Assembly (NCBI GenBank): GCA_013112685.1
Contig: JABFGC010000002.1
Location: 62,001 to 126,000, forward strand
Source: Chloroflexota bacterium
GTDB lineage: Bacteria; Chloroflexota; Anaerolineae; Anaerolineales; Villigracilaceae
Direction of reading: 5' to 3'
DNA: 64,000 nt
In this document: in pieces, positions 29,588 through 39,266 of the stretch
How the letters are laid out: every line of letters begins with the position of its first letter
Numbering within the stretch: the first letter of the stretch is position 1
Translations under genes and position numbers: made by a program
The notes under the pieces: model-generated
The model's database searches: none
What the model saw: the letters and a program-made list of their open reading frames with translations, nothing else
Told to the model about the DNA's origin: nothing

Positions 29588-29676
29588 ATGTCATTGCGAA
29601 GGAGCGGAGCGACTGAAGCAATCTCCGGGTTATAGAGAGATTGCTTCGTGGCGCTCAGCGCCACTCGCAATGACAT
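29588..29676. repeat. Large palindromic repeat (ATGTCATTGCGA ... TCGCAATGACAT)
   Basis: An 89-bp REP-like element. The outer arms are complementary, as are the inner arms GAAGCAATCTC / GAGATTGCTTC, with a further small hairpin (GGCGCTCAGCGCC) on one side. A half-length relative is embedded in the SRPBCC gene at 13993-14030. Confidence 0.75.
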
Positions 29677-29697
29677 AGAAAATAAGGAGATTTATCA

Positions 29698-30648
29698 ATG
29701 ACCAAACTCGCTGTAATTGCCGTCGGCGGCAACTCACTCATCAAGGACGACAAACACGTCAGTGTGGAAGACCAGATGGAAGCCCTGCGCGAGACCGCGC
29801 ATCACATCGCAGACATGATCGAAGCCGGCTGGGACCTGGCTATCGGTCACGGCAATGGTCCCCAGGTCGGGTTCATTTTGAGGCGGTCGGAGATCGCCGC
29901 CAAAGCGGAAGGCATGCACGAAATCCCGCTGGATGTCTGCGGCGCGGATTCACAAGGCGCCATCGGCTACGAGTTCCAGCAGGCGCTGCAGAACGAATAC
30001 CGCAAGCGCGGCATCCAAAAGGGCGCGGCAACCGTCATCACGCAAATGCTGGTGGACCAGAACGATCCCGCCTTCCAAAAACCGTCCAAGCCCATCGGCT
30101 CGTTTATGGACCAAACCGAAGCGAAGAAGAGGGAAGCGGAGATGAACTGGTCGGTGGTCGAGGACGCCGGCCGCGGATGGAGAAGAGTCGTGGCATCCCC
30201 GCTGCCGAAAAGAATCATCGAACTGGAATCGGTCAAGTTGCTGCTCAACGCAGGCATGACCGTCATCACAGTGGGCGGAGGCGGCATCCCGGTGATTGAC
30301 AAGGGCGATGGCGCGCTCGAAGGCACCGCCGCCGTCATTGACAAGGACTTTGCCTCGTCCCTGCTGGCGCAGGAGATCGGCGCGGAATTGTTCCTGATCG
30401 CCACCGCCGTGGAGAAGGTCGCCATCAACTTCGGCAAGCCCGACCAGAAATGGCTCGACAAAATGACGCTCGCCGAAGCCAAACAATATCTCGCCGAAGG
30501 CACGCACTTTGCCAAAGGCTCGATGGCGCCGAAGATTCAAGCCATCATCTGGTTCCTCGAGAACGGCGGCAAGCAGGCGCTGATCACCAACCCCGAAAAC
30601 ATCGGGCGCGCCCTGAAAGGCGAGACGGGAACCTGGATCGTTCCGTAA
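29698..30648 (+). CDS. arcC: Carbamate kinase
   Basis: 316 residues, full length. Converts carbamoyl phosphate plus ADP to ATP, CO2 and ammonia, the energy-yielding last step of arginine, allantoin or purine-ureide breakdown. Motifs: AVGGNSLIKD (residues 8-17), GHGNGPQVGFILRRSE (near 51), VTQ-type ITQMLVDQNDPAF, GRGWRRVVASPLPK and VGGGGIPV (near 197). AAGGAG upstream of ATG. With two transcarbamylases immediately upstream it implies substrate-level phosphorylation from carbamoyl phosphate. Confidence 0.94.
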   Translation: MTKLAVIAVGGNSLIKDDKHVSVEDQMEALRETAHHIADMIEAGWDLAIGHGNGPQVGFILRRSEIAAKAEGMHEIPLDVCGADSQGAIGYEFQQALQNEYRKRGIQKGAATVITQMLVDQNDPAFQKPSKPIGSFMDQTEAKKREAEMNWSVVEDAGRGWRRVVASPLPKRIIELESVKLLLNAGMTVITVGGGGIPVIDKGDGALEGTAAVIDKDFASSLLAQEIGAELFLIATAVEKVAINFGKPDQKWLDKMTLAEAKQYLAEGTHFAKGSMAPKIQAIIWFLENGGKQALITNPENIGRALKGETGTWIVP

Positions 30649-30739
30649 AACCGTACCGTGAGATTCTTGCCCTGAGCCTGTCGAAGGGTATCTCGCGCAA
30701 TACCGCGCGACATGAATGTCGCGGTACTGAATACGACCG

Positions 30740-32755
30740 ATGAAAAAACTCCTTGACCGCCTGAACACCATCACCTTCACACCACACAGTACGGTCTGGT
30801 TCCTGTTAATCATTGCCGCGCTGACCTACGGTTTGTTCTTCTGGCAGCGCGGCTTCTACTGGGACGAATTTCCCTGGGCGTGGATCTACTACCGTCTCGG
30901 TCCTGCCATGCTGACCAAGACCTTCACCACCAGCCGCCCGTTCTGGGGGATGATCTACCAGTTGACCCTGCCGGTCATTGGTCCCAACCCGTGGCTCTGG
31001 CAATTGCTCGCCATCGTCCTGCGCTGGGTCATGGCGCTTTTGCTCTGGAAGATCCTGCGCGCGCTGTACCCCGCGCACCCCAAGCCTGCCCTGTGGGCGA
31101 GTTTGTTCTTCCTCGTCTACCCCGGCATGGGACAGCATTTCATCTCGATGATGTACAGCCATTTCTATATCGTGTTCCTGGCGTACTTGCTGTCCATTTA
31201 TTTTTCCATCCTCGCCTTGAAGGAAGAAAAACGGCGCTGGCTGTACTTTGCGGCTTCGTACGCGCTGGCGGCGGTCAACCTGCTGACGATGGAGTATTTT
31301 TACTTCCTCGAGTTTGCGCGCCTGTTCATCTTCCTGCAAATCCTGCCCGGCGGTTTCAAGGAACGCGCAAAAAAAGCCCTGCTGTTTTACCTGCCCTATC
31401 TCGGCATCTTCGCCGCCGTCACGTTCTGGCGCATGTTCTTCTTCGCCTACCAGAACGCCAGTTATCCCTACGTTCTGCTCGATAAATTCAAGGCGGATTT
31501 CTTCGACGGGATTTTGTACTTCCTAAATCAAATCCTGTTGAGTTTCTGGCGGACGGTGTTCGAAGCCTGGCTGATGCCTTTCCTCACCATCGGAGTCACC
31601 GGCTTCGGCCCGCTCACGCTGACGTTGATGCTGTTCCTGTTATTCTCCGGCATTTTCCTCACCGGGATGTATCTCTTCGCGTTCAAAGCGGAGGATTCGG
31701 ACGGCGTTGACTTTGCAAAACAAGCCGGTTGGATCGGGCTGGTCTTGTGGGTTCTCTCCGGCGGCTCGGTTTGGCTGGTCGGCATCGTGCCGCAGTTCAA
31801 CTTTTCGATGGACCGCTTCATGCTGCCGTTCATGCTGGGATCGAGCGTGCTGCTGGCGTGCCTGGTGACGCTCATCAAAAACCCGCGCGCGCAGATGATC
31901 CTGGTTGCCCTGCTCATCGGCTTTGCAGGAAGCCGTCACTTCCGGCTGGAGGAAGCCTACCGCGGCGATTGGGCGACCCAGCAGGAATTTTTCCTGCAGA
32001 TGACCGAACGCATCCCCGGCTTGACGAAAGGCACGATCGTCCTCGCCAACGACCTCCCGGTGACGTATTTTTCGGATAACTCGCTCACCGGTCCCTTCAA
32101 CTGGATTTACAGCCCGCCCGGTGAGATGAACGTGATGTTGTACTTCGCGTCCATCCGCGTGGGGAAGACCCTGCCGAGCGTGGAACCCGGTCAGCCGCAC
32201 GAACTGTACTACATCGGTCCGACCTTTCGCGGGAACACGTCGAACATCCTGGTCATCAACTATGAACCGCCCGGCTGTTTCCGCGTGATTGACCCGGAAG
32301 TGGAGGCGGAGAACCGCCTCCTGCCGCCTGCGGTGCGGGATGTGGCGCGCTATTCCAACCCGGGTGTGATTCTCTTCCAGAAACAGAACCAACTCCCCGG
32401 TCCGTTTTATGGAGGCGAACCCGAAAAGGATTGGTGTTATTATTTCGAGCAGGCAGACCTGGCGCGTCAAAAAAAGGATTGGGAATCCGTCGTCCAATTG
32501 GGAAAAGCCGCGTTCGCCCTGGGCGACCATCCCAACGACCCGCTGGAACGTTTTGTGTACATCGAAGGATACGCTCATCTTGGGGATTGGAAAAAAGCGG
32601 TAGAATTGTCGCAGGCGTCCTATAAGGTGTCCAGGAATTACGTGGGTCCCTTGTTATGCAGGTTGTGGGATCGAATTGGACGCGAAACGGAGAACACGTC
32701 GGAGCGGTCCGCCGCCCTGGACGAGGTTCGAAGTGCGTTTGGCTGTACCCCTTAG
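30740..32755 (+). CDS. Polytopic membrane protein with C-terminal TPR-like region
   Basis: 671 residues. Ten or more hydrophobic helices fill residues 15-400, beginning STVWFLLIIAALTYGLFFWQ then GFYWDEFPW, the sort of acidic first loop seen in GT-C glycosyltransferases. A soluble domain follows from about 430. The last 110 residues (YYFEQADLARQKKDWESVVQLGKAAFAL, RFVYIEGYAHLGDWKKAVELSQAS) look like two or three tetratricopeptide-type hairpins. A lipid-linked sugar transferase is possible but no catalytic motif can be proven. No metabolic link to the purine genes around it. Confidence 0.6.
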   Translation: MKKLLDRLNTITFTPHSTVWFLLIIAALTYGLFFWQRGFYWDEFPWAWIYYRLGPAMLTKTFTTSRPFWGMIYQLTLPVIGPNPWLWQLLAIVLRWVMALLLWKILRALYPAHPKPALWASLFFLVYPGMGQHFISMMYSHFYIVFLAYLLSIYFSILALKEEKRRWLYFAASYALAAVNLLTMEYFYFLEFARLFIFLQILPGGFKERAKKALLFYLPYLGIFAAVTFWRMFFFAYQNASYPYVLLDKFKADFFDGILYFLNQILLSFWRTVFEAWLMPFLTIGVTGFGPLTLTLMLFLLFSGIFLTGMYLFAFKAEDSDGVDFAKQAGWIGLVLWVLSGGSVWLVGIVPQFNFSMDRFMLPFMLGSSVLLACLVTLIKNPRAQMILVALLIGFAGSRHFRLEEAYRGDWATQQEFFLQMTERIPGLTKGTIVLANDLPVTYFSDNSLTGPFNWIYSPPGEMNVMLYFASIRVGKTLPSVEPGQPHELYYIGPTFRGNTSNILVINYEPPGCFRVIDPEVEAENRLLPPAVRDVARYSNPGVILFQKQNQLPGPFYGGEPEKDWCYYFEQADLARQKKDWESVVQLGKAAFALGDHPNDPLERFVYIEGYAHLGDWKKAVELSQASYKVSRNYVGPLLCRLWDRIGRETENTSERSAALDEVRSAFGCTP

Positions 32756-32883
32756 TGTTGCATCGTTCTTTCCGCGCTACCAACGTTTTGATAGAATTGC
32801 GCAGACAACTGAAAGGAGGCTCAAGACCCGATTTGACCCCGACAGTCTTGTCCAAAACCCTAATTTTCAAAAGGAGAAGAAGT

Positions 32884-34167
32884 ATGCAAAAGAATTTAGC
32901 ACGCCTCACTGCCGCGCTCGGACTGGCGCTCTTACTGGTGCTGGTTGCCTGCGGCGGACCCGCCCCCGCCGAACCGCCTTCACAGCCGGAACCCACCGAA
33001 GAAGAAGCGCCTGCCACCGAAGTAGCGCCGCCTCCCACCGAGGAAGCGCCTGCGGAGGAAGAACAGTTCGTGTTCGGTATGCTGCTCGTCGGTCCGTACA
33101 ACGACAACGGCTGGAGCCAGGCTCATTACGAGGCTGGCCTGTACCTCGAAGAGCAGCTCGGTGCGAAGATGGTCTACCTCGACAAGGTCAATCCCGCTGA
33201 CCGCCCCGGCACCACCCCCGACCAACTGGCTGAAGAACTGGTTGCGCAGGGCGCCAAGCTCGTCATCTTCAACTCGGATGACATGAAGGATGCCTCCACC
33301 ACGTTCGCCAAGAACAACCCCGATATTTACGTCATCATGGCTTCCGGCGACCAGGTTTGGGAAGACGGCAAGATCTACGAAGAGATCCCCAACATGATGA
33401 ACATCATGGGGCGCATGGAATACGGCAAGATGATCGGCGGCTGCGCCGCCGCGCTCTCCACCCAGACCGGAAAGATCGGTTATCTTGGACCCTTGATCAA
33501 CGATGAAACCCGCCGCCTCGCCGCCTCCGCCTATCTCGGCGCGAAGTACTGCTACGAGAAGGCTGGCAACGACCCCGAAGCGCTGGAGTTCAAGGTCACG
33601 TGGATCGGCTTCTGGTTCAACATCCCCGGCGTCACGCTCGACCCGGTTCAAGTCTCCAACGACTTCTACACCACCGGTTATGACGTTGTGATCTCCGGCA
33701 TTGACAACCCGGTCAACCTCGGTGAAGCCGCCAAGCTCAAGGCGGAAGGCAAGGAAGTTGCCGGCGTCGCCTACGACTACGTCGCCGCCTGCGAAGCCGC
33801 GCCGGATGTCTGCCTGGGCGTCCCGTACTTCAACTGGGGTCCCGAATACCTCAAGGCGGTTTCCTCTGCCATTGACGGTTCGTGGGAGTCGCAGTTCGTT
33901 TGGGCAGGACCCGACTGGGCTGACATCAACAACCTCGACACCTCCTCTGTCGGCTTCGTGAAGGGCGCCGATCTCAGCGAAGAAGCCTCCGCCATGGTGG
34001 ATGAGTTCATCACCGAACTCGCCGGCGGGCTGAACCTGTGGACGGGTCCCATCAACCTGCAGGACGGCACGGCGTACCTCGCTGACGGCGAAGTTGCCAG
34101 CGACCAGCAGGTCTGGTACCTGCCGCAGCTGCTCGAAGGCATGGAAGGCTTGAGCGCCGCCGAATAA
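32884..34167 (+). CDS. BMP-family substrate-binding lipoprotein (purine nucleoside importer A)
   Basis: 427 residues. Lipoprotein signal with lipobox LVAC near residue 22, then a Glu/Pro/Thr-rich linker and a PnrA/BMP-type periplasmic-binding fold: MLLVGPYNDNGWSQAHYEAGLYLE, VYLDKVNPADRPG, NIMGRMEYGKMIGGCAA, GYLGPLINDETRRLAASAYLGA. The family binds purine nucleosides and related ligands outside the cell. ATG 32884 is chosen for the AAAAGGAGAAG site and signal peptide. Followed by a hairpin and then the cognate ATPase and two permeases. Confidence 0.88.
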   Translation: MQKNLARLTAALGLALLLVLVACGGPAPAEPPSQPEPTEEEAPATEVAPPPTEEAPAEEEQFVFGMLLVGPYNDNGWSQAHYEAGLYLEEQLGAKMVYLDKVNPADRPGTTPDQLAEELVAQGAKLVIFNSDDMKDASTTFAKNNPDIYVIMASGDQVWEDGKIYEEIPNMMNIMGRMEYGKMIGGCAAALSTQTGKIGYLGPLINDETRRLAASAYLGAKYCYEKAGNDPEALEFKVTWIGFWFNIPGVTLDPVQVSNDFYTTGYDVVISGIDNPVNLGEAAKLKAEGKEVAGVAYDYVAACEAAPDVCLGVPYFNWGPEYLKAVSSAIDGSWESQFVWAGPDWADINNLDTSSVGFVKGADLSEEASAMVDEFITELAGGLNLWTGPINLQDGTAYLADGEVASDQQVWYLPQLLEGMEGLSAAE

Positions 34168-34180
34168 AGTAATTCCCTTT

Positions 34181-34214
34181 GCAGGGGCGCGGCATATCCC
34201 GCGCCCCTGCTTTT
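34181..34214 (+). terminator. Intra-operon hairpin after the binding-protein gene
   Basis: A perfect 12-bp GC-rich stem (GCAGGGGCGCGG / CCGCGCCCCTGC) with a CATATC loop is followed by TTTT. It can act as a partial terminator or 3' stabiliser, giving more binding protein than ATPase and permease. Confidence 0.7.
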
Positions 34215-34244
34215 CCAATCTTTGGTGGAGGGCACGTACCGCCC

Positions 34245-35738
34245 ATGAACGTCGAACTCAAAAACATCCACAAGCACTTCGGCAAGACGTACGCGAACAA
34301 GGGCATCAACCTGAGCATTCCATCGGGAACCATTCAGGGAATTCTGGGGGAAAACGGGGCGGGCAAAAGCACCCTGATGAAAATCCTTTCCGGTTTTATT
34401 CAAGCCGACCCCGGCGGTGAAATCATCCTGAACGGCAAGCCTGTCGTCATCCATTCGCCCGCCGATGCCATCCACGTCGGCGTGGGCATGCTGCATCAGG
34501 ACCCGCTGGATTTCCCGCCGATGCGCGTGCTGGATAATTTTCTGCTCGGCCGCTCGGGCGGGCTGTTCCCAAACCGCGGCGCGGTCGCACAGGACTTCAA
34601 GCGGCTCGCCGAACAATTCGATTTTTCCCTCGACCCCGACAACTACGTGGATGCGCTGACGGTGGGCGAACGCCAGCAGTTGGAGATCATCCGTCTGTTA
34701 TGGCTTGGCGCGCGCGTCCTCATCCTCGATGAACCCACCACCGGCATCAGCGCCTCGCAAAAGACCAAACTGTTTGCCACGCTCAAGAAACTCGCCGACC
34801 AGGGCATGACCATCATCTTCGTCTCGCACAAACTGGAGGACGTGGAAAGTCTTTGCCATCAGGTCGCCGTGCTGAGGGCGGGCGAATTGGTGGGAACGAC
34901 CAAGCCCCCATACAATACGTCCAGACTCGTTGAGATGATGTTCGGCAAGATAGTGACTTTGGGCGAGCGCCAGCCTGCCAAATCCGGGGAACCGGTTCTT
35001 TCGCTCCGGGATATTTCCCTGGAAGACGTCCGCCTGAAAATCAGGAACGTCAATCTTGATTTGCGCGCCGGTGAGGTCATCGGGCTTGCAGGCTTGGAAG
35101 GCTCCGGGCAGGGCATGTTCATCCGCGCCTGCGCCGGGCTGGTGCGTCCGGTGGGCGGGCGGATTCTGCTCAAAGGCAGGGATTTGACCGGCAGGTCGTA
35201 TCACACTTTCAAACGCGAGGGAGTCAACTTCCTGCCCGCTTCGCGCCTGGAAGAGGGGTTGGTCCCCGGCTTGAGTTTGACCGACCATTTTGTTTTGGCG
35301 GAAGAACCGAATGGCGTCTTCATTGACCGCGCGGCGGGGCAAAGATTGGCGGAGGAACGCATCAAAGCCTTCAACATCCGCGGCACGCCGTTCAGCACGG
35401 TGGAATCGCTTTCGGGCGGCAACCAGCAGCGCGCGGAACTGGCATTGCTTCAATCTCCGCTTTCGTTGATTTTGCTCGAGCATCCCACACGCGGCTTGGA
35501 CATCGAATCGGTCATCTACATCTGGAGCAAATTGAAGGACCGCTGTCATCAGGACAGTGCCGCCATCCTCTTCATCTCTTCAGATTTGGAGGAAATCCTG
35601 CAATACAGTGATCGTGTGCTGGTCTTCTTCAGTGGAAAGGTGTCTGCGCCCATTGATGCCGCGACCACGAGTGTGGATCAACTCGGTCAGTTGATCGGCG
35701 GCAAGGGCTGGCAGGAGAAAGGAGGCAGCCATGCTTAG
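34245..35738 (+). CDS. Purine nucleoside ABC transporter ATP-binding protein A
   Basis: 497 residues with two ABC domains, as in RbsA/YufO-type ATPases. First domain: Walker A GENGAGKSTLMKI (near 37), Q-loop MLHQDPLDF, LTVGERQQLEI and VLILDEPTTGIS. Second domain: degenerate Walker A LAGLEGSGQGMFI, signature SLSGGNQQRAEL and LLEHPTRGLDIES, where the expected Asp-Glu of Walker B is Leu-Glu. The second site is therefore probably weak or inactive, which is normal for this family. ATG 34245 overrides an upstream in-frame start inside the hairpin. Overlaps the permease gene by eight bases. Confidence 0.9.
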   Translation: MNVELKNIHKHFGKTYANKGINLSIPSGTIQGILGENGAGKSTLMKILSGFIQADPGGEIILNGKPVVIHSPADAIHVGVGMLHQDPLDFPPMRVLDNFLLGRSGGLFPNRGAVAQDFKRLAEQFDFSLDPDNYVDALTVGERQQLEIIRLLWLGARVLILDEPTTGISASQKTKLFATLKKLADQGMTIIFVSHKLEDVESLCHQVAVLRAGELVGTTKPPYNTSRLVEMMFGKIVTLGERQPAKSGEPVLSLRDISLEDVRLKIRNVNLDLRAGEVIGLAGLEGSGQGMFIRACAGLVRPVGGRILLKGRDLTGRSYHTFKREGVNFLPASRLEEGLVPGLSLTDHFVLAEEPNGVFIDRAAGQRLAEERIKAFNIRGTPFSTVESLSGGNQQRAELALLQSPLSLILLEHPTRGLDIESVIYIWSKLKDRCHQDSAAILFISSDLEEILQYSDRVLVFFSGKVSAPIDAATTSVDQLGQLIGGKGWQEKGGSHA

Positions 35739-36768
35739 AGGACGGTTGGGCAGCTTCCTTTTCCAGTCCATCGCATTTGTGCTGGCGCTTGGATTCGTCT
35801 CCCTGATTCTGCTGGCGGTCGGCGCATCCCCGCTGGAGGCGTATAAGAACATCCTGACCGGCTCGGTCGGCTCGATGCGCAAATTCGCCGAGGTGCTGGT
35901 CTCGTTCGTGCCGCTCCTGTTGGTGACGGCGGGATTGCTCATCACCTTCTCGGCGGGCTTGTGGAATATCGGCGTGGAGGGGCAGATCGTACTGGGCGCG
36001 ATAGCCACCACCTGGGCATTGCGCCAGTTCGTGGACAGCACCATGCCGCCTGCGCTTGCCATCTTCCTCTCCATCCTGGCGGGGATGGCTGGCGGTGCGG
36101 TTTGGGCGTCCTTTGCCGGGATGTTGAAAACCTTCGGCGGCGTGAACGAAATCTTCGGCGGCTTGGGCTTGAACTTCGTCTCCACCGCATTGACGCTGTA
36201 CCTCATCTTCGGTCCGTGGAAGCGGGAGGGTGTCGCCTCCATGAGCGGGACCGAACCGTTCCCGGACGTGTTCTCCCTGCCGCAGCTGCCGGACCTGCGC
36301 ATCAGCCCGTGGGCTCTCGGCATTGCGCTTGCCGCCGTGCTGGTGGTGTACCTCATTTTACAGGGGACGTATTTCGGTCTGCGGTTGAAGGCAGTCGGCA
36401 GGAACTTCCGTGCGGCGTACCTGCTTGGAATTCCCACCTGGCAGTATTCGTTGTACTCGTTCCTCATCTGCGGAGCGCTGGCTGGTTTGGCGGGCGCAAT
36501 GCAGGTGACGGCAGTCTATCACCGCCTCATCCCGTCCATCTCCAGCGGCTACGGCTACCTCGGTTTGATGGTCGCCATGCTCATCAATTATCAAGCGATC
36601 TGGGCGGTTCCGCTCACCCTGTTCTTTGCGGCGCTGAATATCGGCAGCATTCAACTGCCCATTGTGATGAAACTCGATTCGTCCCTTTCCGGCGTATTGC
36701 AGGGAGTGTTGGTGTTGTTCGTCCTGCTGGTGGAAGGCGCCCGTCAAAAGTTCTTGAAGAAGGCATAG
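35731..36768 (+). CDS. Purine nucleoside ABC transporter permease A1
   Basis: 345 residues, eight to ten membrane helices, BPD-transporter type 2 (YufP-like). Characteristic stretches are LITFSAGLWNIGVEGQIVLGAIA (near 72) and FGLRLKAVGRNFRAAYLLGIP (near 212), the coupling helix that contacts the ATPase. The start overlaps the ATPase gene, and the next permease follows six bases after the stop. The pair forms the membrane channel of importer A. Confidence 0.9.
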   Translation: MLRGRLGSFLFQSIAFVLALGFVSLILLAVGASPLEAYKNILTGSVGSMRKFAEVLVSFVPLLLVTAGLLITFSAGLWNIGVEGQIVLGAIATTWALRQFVDSTMPPALAIFLSILAGMAGGAVWASFAGMLKTFGGVNEIFGGLGLNFVSTALTLYLIFGPWKREGVASMSGTEPFPDVFSLPQLPDLRISPWALGIALAAVLVVYLILQGTYFGLRLKAVGRNFRAAYLLGIPTWQYSLYSFLICGALAGLAGAMQVTAVYHRLIPSISSGYGYLGLMVAMLINYQAIWAVPLTLFFAALNIGSIQLPIVMKLDSSLSGVLQGVLVLFVLLVEGARQKFLKKA

Positions 36769-36774
36769 GCATCC

Positions 36775-37773
36775 ATGAATCAGGAAAATCTTCTCGTTGG
36801 TCTGGCTGGCGTGCTCGCCGCCGCGGCGCCCATCCTCTTTGCCGTGCTGGGCGAGACGCTCTCCGAACGCGCAGGCGTGATCAACCTTTCGATGAACGGA
36901 ACCATCCTGCTGACGGCGATGAGCGGCTTCGCCGTCGCCTACACCACGGACAGCCTTTTGCTCGGCTTCCTCGCAGGCATGTTGATCGGCGCAGTTGTGG
37001 CGTTGATCGTGGCGTTTGCCAGCATCACCTTGAAACAATCGCAGGTGGCGGTCGGCTTCGTCCTCGCGCTCACCTGCCGTGACCTTGCCTACTTCCTCGG
37101 CAATCCTTTCATGGGCGTCTCCGGTCCGCGTTTGCAGGCGGCGCCCATTCCGGTTTTGAGCGACATTCCGGTTTTGGGTCCCGTGTTCTTCCGGCAGGAA
37201 GTGATTACCTACGTCAGTTATCTCGCCATCTTTTTGGCGTGGCTGTGGATTTACCGCACTCGTCCCGGTTTGATGCTGCAAGGCATCGGCGAGAAACCGG
37301 CGGCGGCATACATCCGCGGCGCAAACGTCAATTTGATGCGTTACGTTTACACCGTCATCGGCGGCGCGTTGATCGGTCTGGCAGGACCGGCGTACTCGTT
37401 GGGCGTGCGCGCCGGTTGGATGGGGACCATCTCCGGTTTGGATGGCATCGGCTGGATCGCGCTGTCCATTACCATCTTCGGCGGCTGGAACCCCGCCCGC
37501 GCGGCGTTTGGAGCGTATCTTTTTGCCCTCCTGCAATGGCTGGGTTTGGTGCTTCAACCCGTGCTGACCCAGGTCCCTTCGCAGGTCTTGCAGGTCGCGC
37601 CGTTCCCGTTGATGATCCTTACGCTCCTGCTCGTCAACATCGGCAACGCCGAGTGGGTCGAGCGGACGCTTGCCGCCATGCCTGAATCCACGCGCAAGTT
37701 CTTTGCCAAATTACTGCGCGCCATGCGCGCCTCTCCACCCGCCGCGCTGGGTGTGCCGTTTGAACGGGATTAA
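36775..37773 (+). CDS. Purine nucleoside ABC transporter permease A2
   Basis: 332 residues, YufQ-like second permease. Typical features are LGETLSERAGVINLSMNGTILL near the N-terminus, GLMLQGIGEKPAAAYIRGANVN (coupling helix, near 165) and the hydrophobic AYSLGVRAGWMGTISGLDGIGW. Last gene of importer A. Its stop is followed within three bases by a MITE-like element and then an IS630 copy. Confidence 0.9.
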   Translation: MNQENLLVGLAGVLAAAAPILFAVLGETLSERAGVINLSMNGTILLTAMSGFAVAYTTDSLLLGFLAGMLIGAVVALIVAFASITLKQSQVAVGFVLALTCRDLAYFLGNPFMGVSGPRLQAAPIPVLSDIPVLGPVFFRQEVITYVSYLAIFLAWLWIYRTRPGLMLQGIGEKPAAAYIRGANVNLMRYVYTVIGGALIGLAGPAYSLGVRAGWMGTISGLDGIGWIALSITIFGGWNPARAAFGAYLFALLQWLGLVLQPVLTQVPSQVLQVAPFPLMILTLLLVNIGNAEWVERTLAAMPESTRKFFAKLLRAMRASPPAALGVPFERD

Positions 37774-37776
37774 CTT

Positions 37777-37950
37777 AACTCAAGTTGCTACCTTCAAATA
37801 GGTACTTGTAGTATTCCGTCAAAGACCCTCACCCTGCCCTCCACCCTTCGGGTACGCGGTCCCAACGGGAGAGGGGGAAGCCATCTCAGTAAAAATTTGC
37901 CACGATTGGGGTGAGGGAATGTCTTTGAAATCAAGGTGACAACTTGGGTT
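37777..37950. mobile_element. MITE-like element, copy 2 (174 bp)
   Basis: Same length and near-identical sequence to 4363-4536. The left end has one change (AACTCAAGTTG) and the right end is CAACTTGGGTT. Flanked by the direct repeat AACTT (37772-37776 and 37951-37955), so it has inserted independently of copy 1. Few differences between copies suggest recent activity. Confidence 0.75.
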
Positions 37951-37976
37951 AACTTATTGATTTGCCTTACACGCTA

Positions 37977-39169
37977 GTACTCTGCTAACTTGAAGGTTTT
38001 GCATAGATTATACTTGGAGAATGACTACAAAATATCATGTATACCTGACCAAAGAAAATCGCCAAGAATTAGAAAGTCTGATACGAAGCGGCGAATCGTC
38101 GGCGCGCACTCAAACTCGCGCACGGATATTGTTGTTGACGGACGAGAACCAGAAAAAGAAAAAACGAACGGAAGAAATCGCATCTGTTTTGCTGTGTTCC
38201 TTGCCGACCATCACGGCCATTCGCAGGAAATTTGTCGAAGGCGGATTAGAGAAAGCCCTGTATGATAAAGCGCGTCCAGGAGCGACGCCAAAGATCACGG
38301 GCGAGGTGGAGGCGCAATTGACGCTGTTGGCGTGTAGTGCGCCGCCTGAAGGAAGGTCACGCTGGACCCTTGCAACTGCTGGCAGATAAACTGATTGAGT
38401 TGAAATTGGTTGACAGCATTAGCGATGTGGCTGTCATGAAACGGCTAAAAAAAATGAACTTAAGCCTTGGCTCGTAAAATCCTCGGGTAATCGCAAAACC
38501 GTCGGCGCAGTTTGTAGCGAAGATGGAAGATGTGCTGGCTGTGTATGAGCGTCCGTATGATCCAAAACGCCCTCTGGTATGTGTAGATGAAGCCAGCAAA
38601 ACCTTGCACGAGACGCCACATGGCAGATTGCCGATTGAAGCAGGGCAACCGCCACGCCAAGACTATGAATACGAACGAAACGGCACCACCAATATTTTCA
38701 TGGCTGTTGAACCTTTGATTGGCAAACGCAAAACTTTCGTAACCGACCAGCGCACTAAACAAGACTTCGCAGAACTGTTACGTTACCTGTCTGACGATGA
38801 ATATCCTGAGGCAGAAAAAATTGTATTGGTCACAGACAATCTCAATACACATTCGCCTGCATGTCTGTATGAACGATTCGAGCCTGCGGAAGCCAGACGA
38901 TTGACACAACGCTTTGAATGGCATTACACACCCGAACATGGCTCTTGGTTGAATATGGCTGAAATTGAATTGAGCATCCTCAGCCGCCAATGTACGAACC
39001 GCAGAATTTCCAATAAGCAGACCCTCGCAAGAGAAGTTACTGCTTGGGAGAAAGATCGCAACAAACTAAAGGTGCAAATTGATTGGCAATTCAGACCCGA
39101 TAATGCTCGTATTAAACTCAAGCGGCTTTACCCCGTCACCATTGTAAATAATTCAAGTTAGTAAAGTAC
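37977..39169 (+). mobile_element. IS630-family insertion sequence
   Basis: About 1.19 kb bounded by 18-bp imperfect inverted repeats (GTACTCTGCTAACTTGAA at the left; TTCAAGTTAGTAAAGTAC at the right) inside a duplicated TA (37975-37976 and 39170-39171), the hallmark target of IS630/Tc1 elements. Contains one transposase gene. Base composition is clearly poorer in GC than the flanking genes. Confidence 0.88.
38021..39161 (+). pseudogene. IS630-family DDE transposase (frame broken)
   Basis: About 379 residues if three indels are bridged: an extra C near 38369, a short A-run (one A missing) near 38446 and an extra base near 38480. N-terminal helix-turn-helix (RTEEIASVLLCSLPTITAIRR) and C-terminal DDE catalytic core: CVDEASKTLHE (first Asp), VLVTDNLNTHS (second Asp), HGSWLNMAEIELS (Glu). 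With the frame as read, only the HTH part and the catalytic part are separate ORFs. Either a dead copy or sequence error; IS630 elements can also use programmed frameshifting, and the A-run is a candidate site. Confidence 0.82.
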
Positions 39170-39266
39170 TAGGGACGACCCGTCAGGATCGGTCAGACGT
39201 TTTACCGCTCACTGGGCGGGTCGCCCCCTACAGTTTGTAGAGAGATTTTTGTGTTAGGGGGAACAA

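Noticed and set aside
37777..39169. MITE copy 2 as a deletion derivative of the adjacent IS630
   Set aside because: The terminal sequences differ (AACTCAAGTTG versus GTACTCTGCTAACTTGAA) and the target duplications differ (about 5 bp versus TA).
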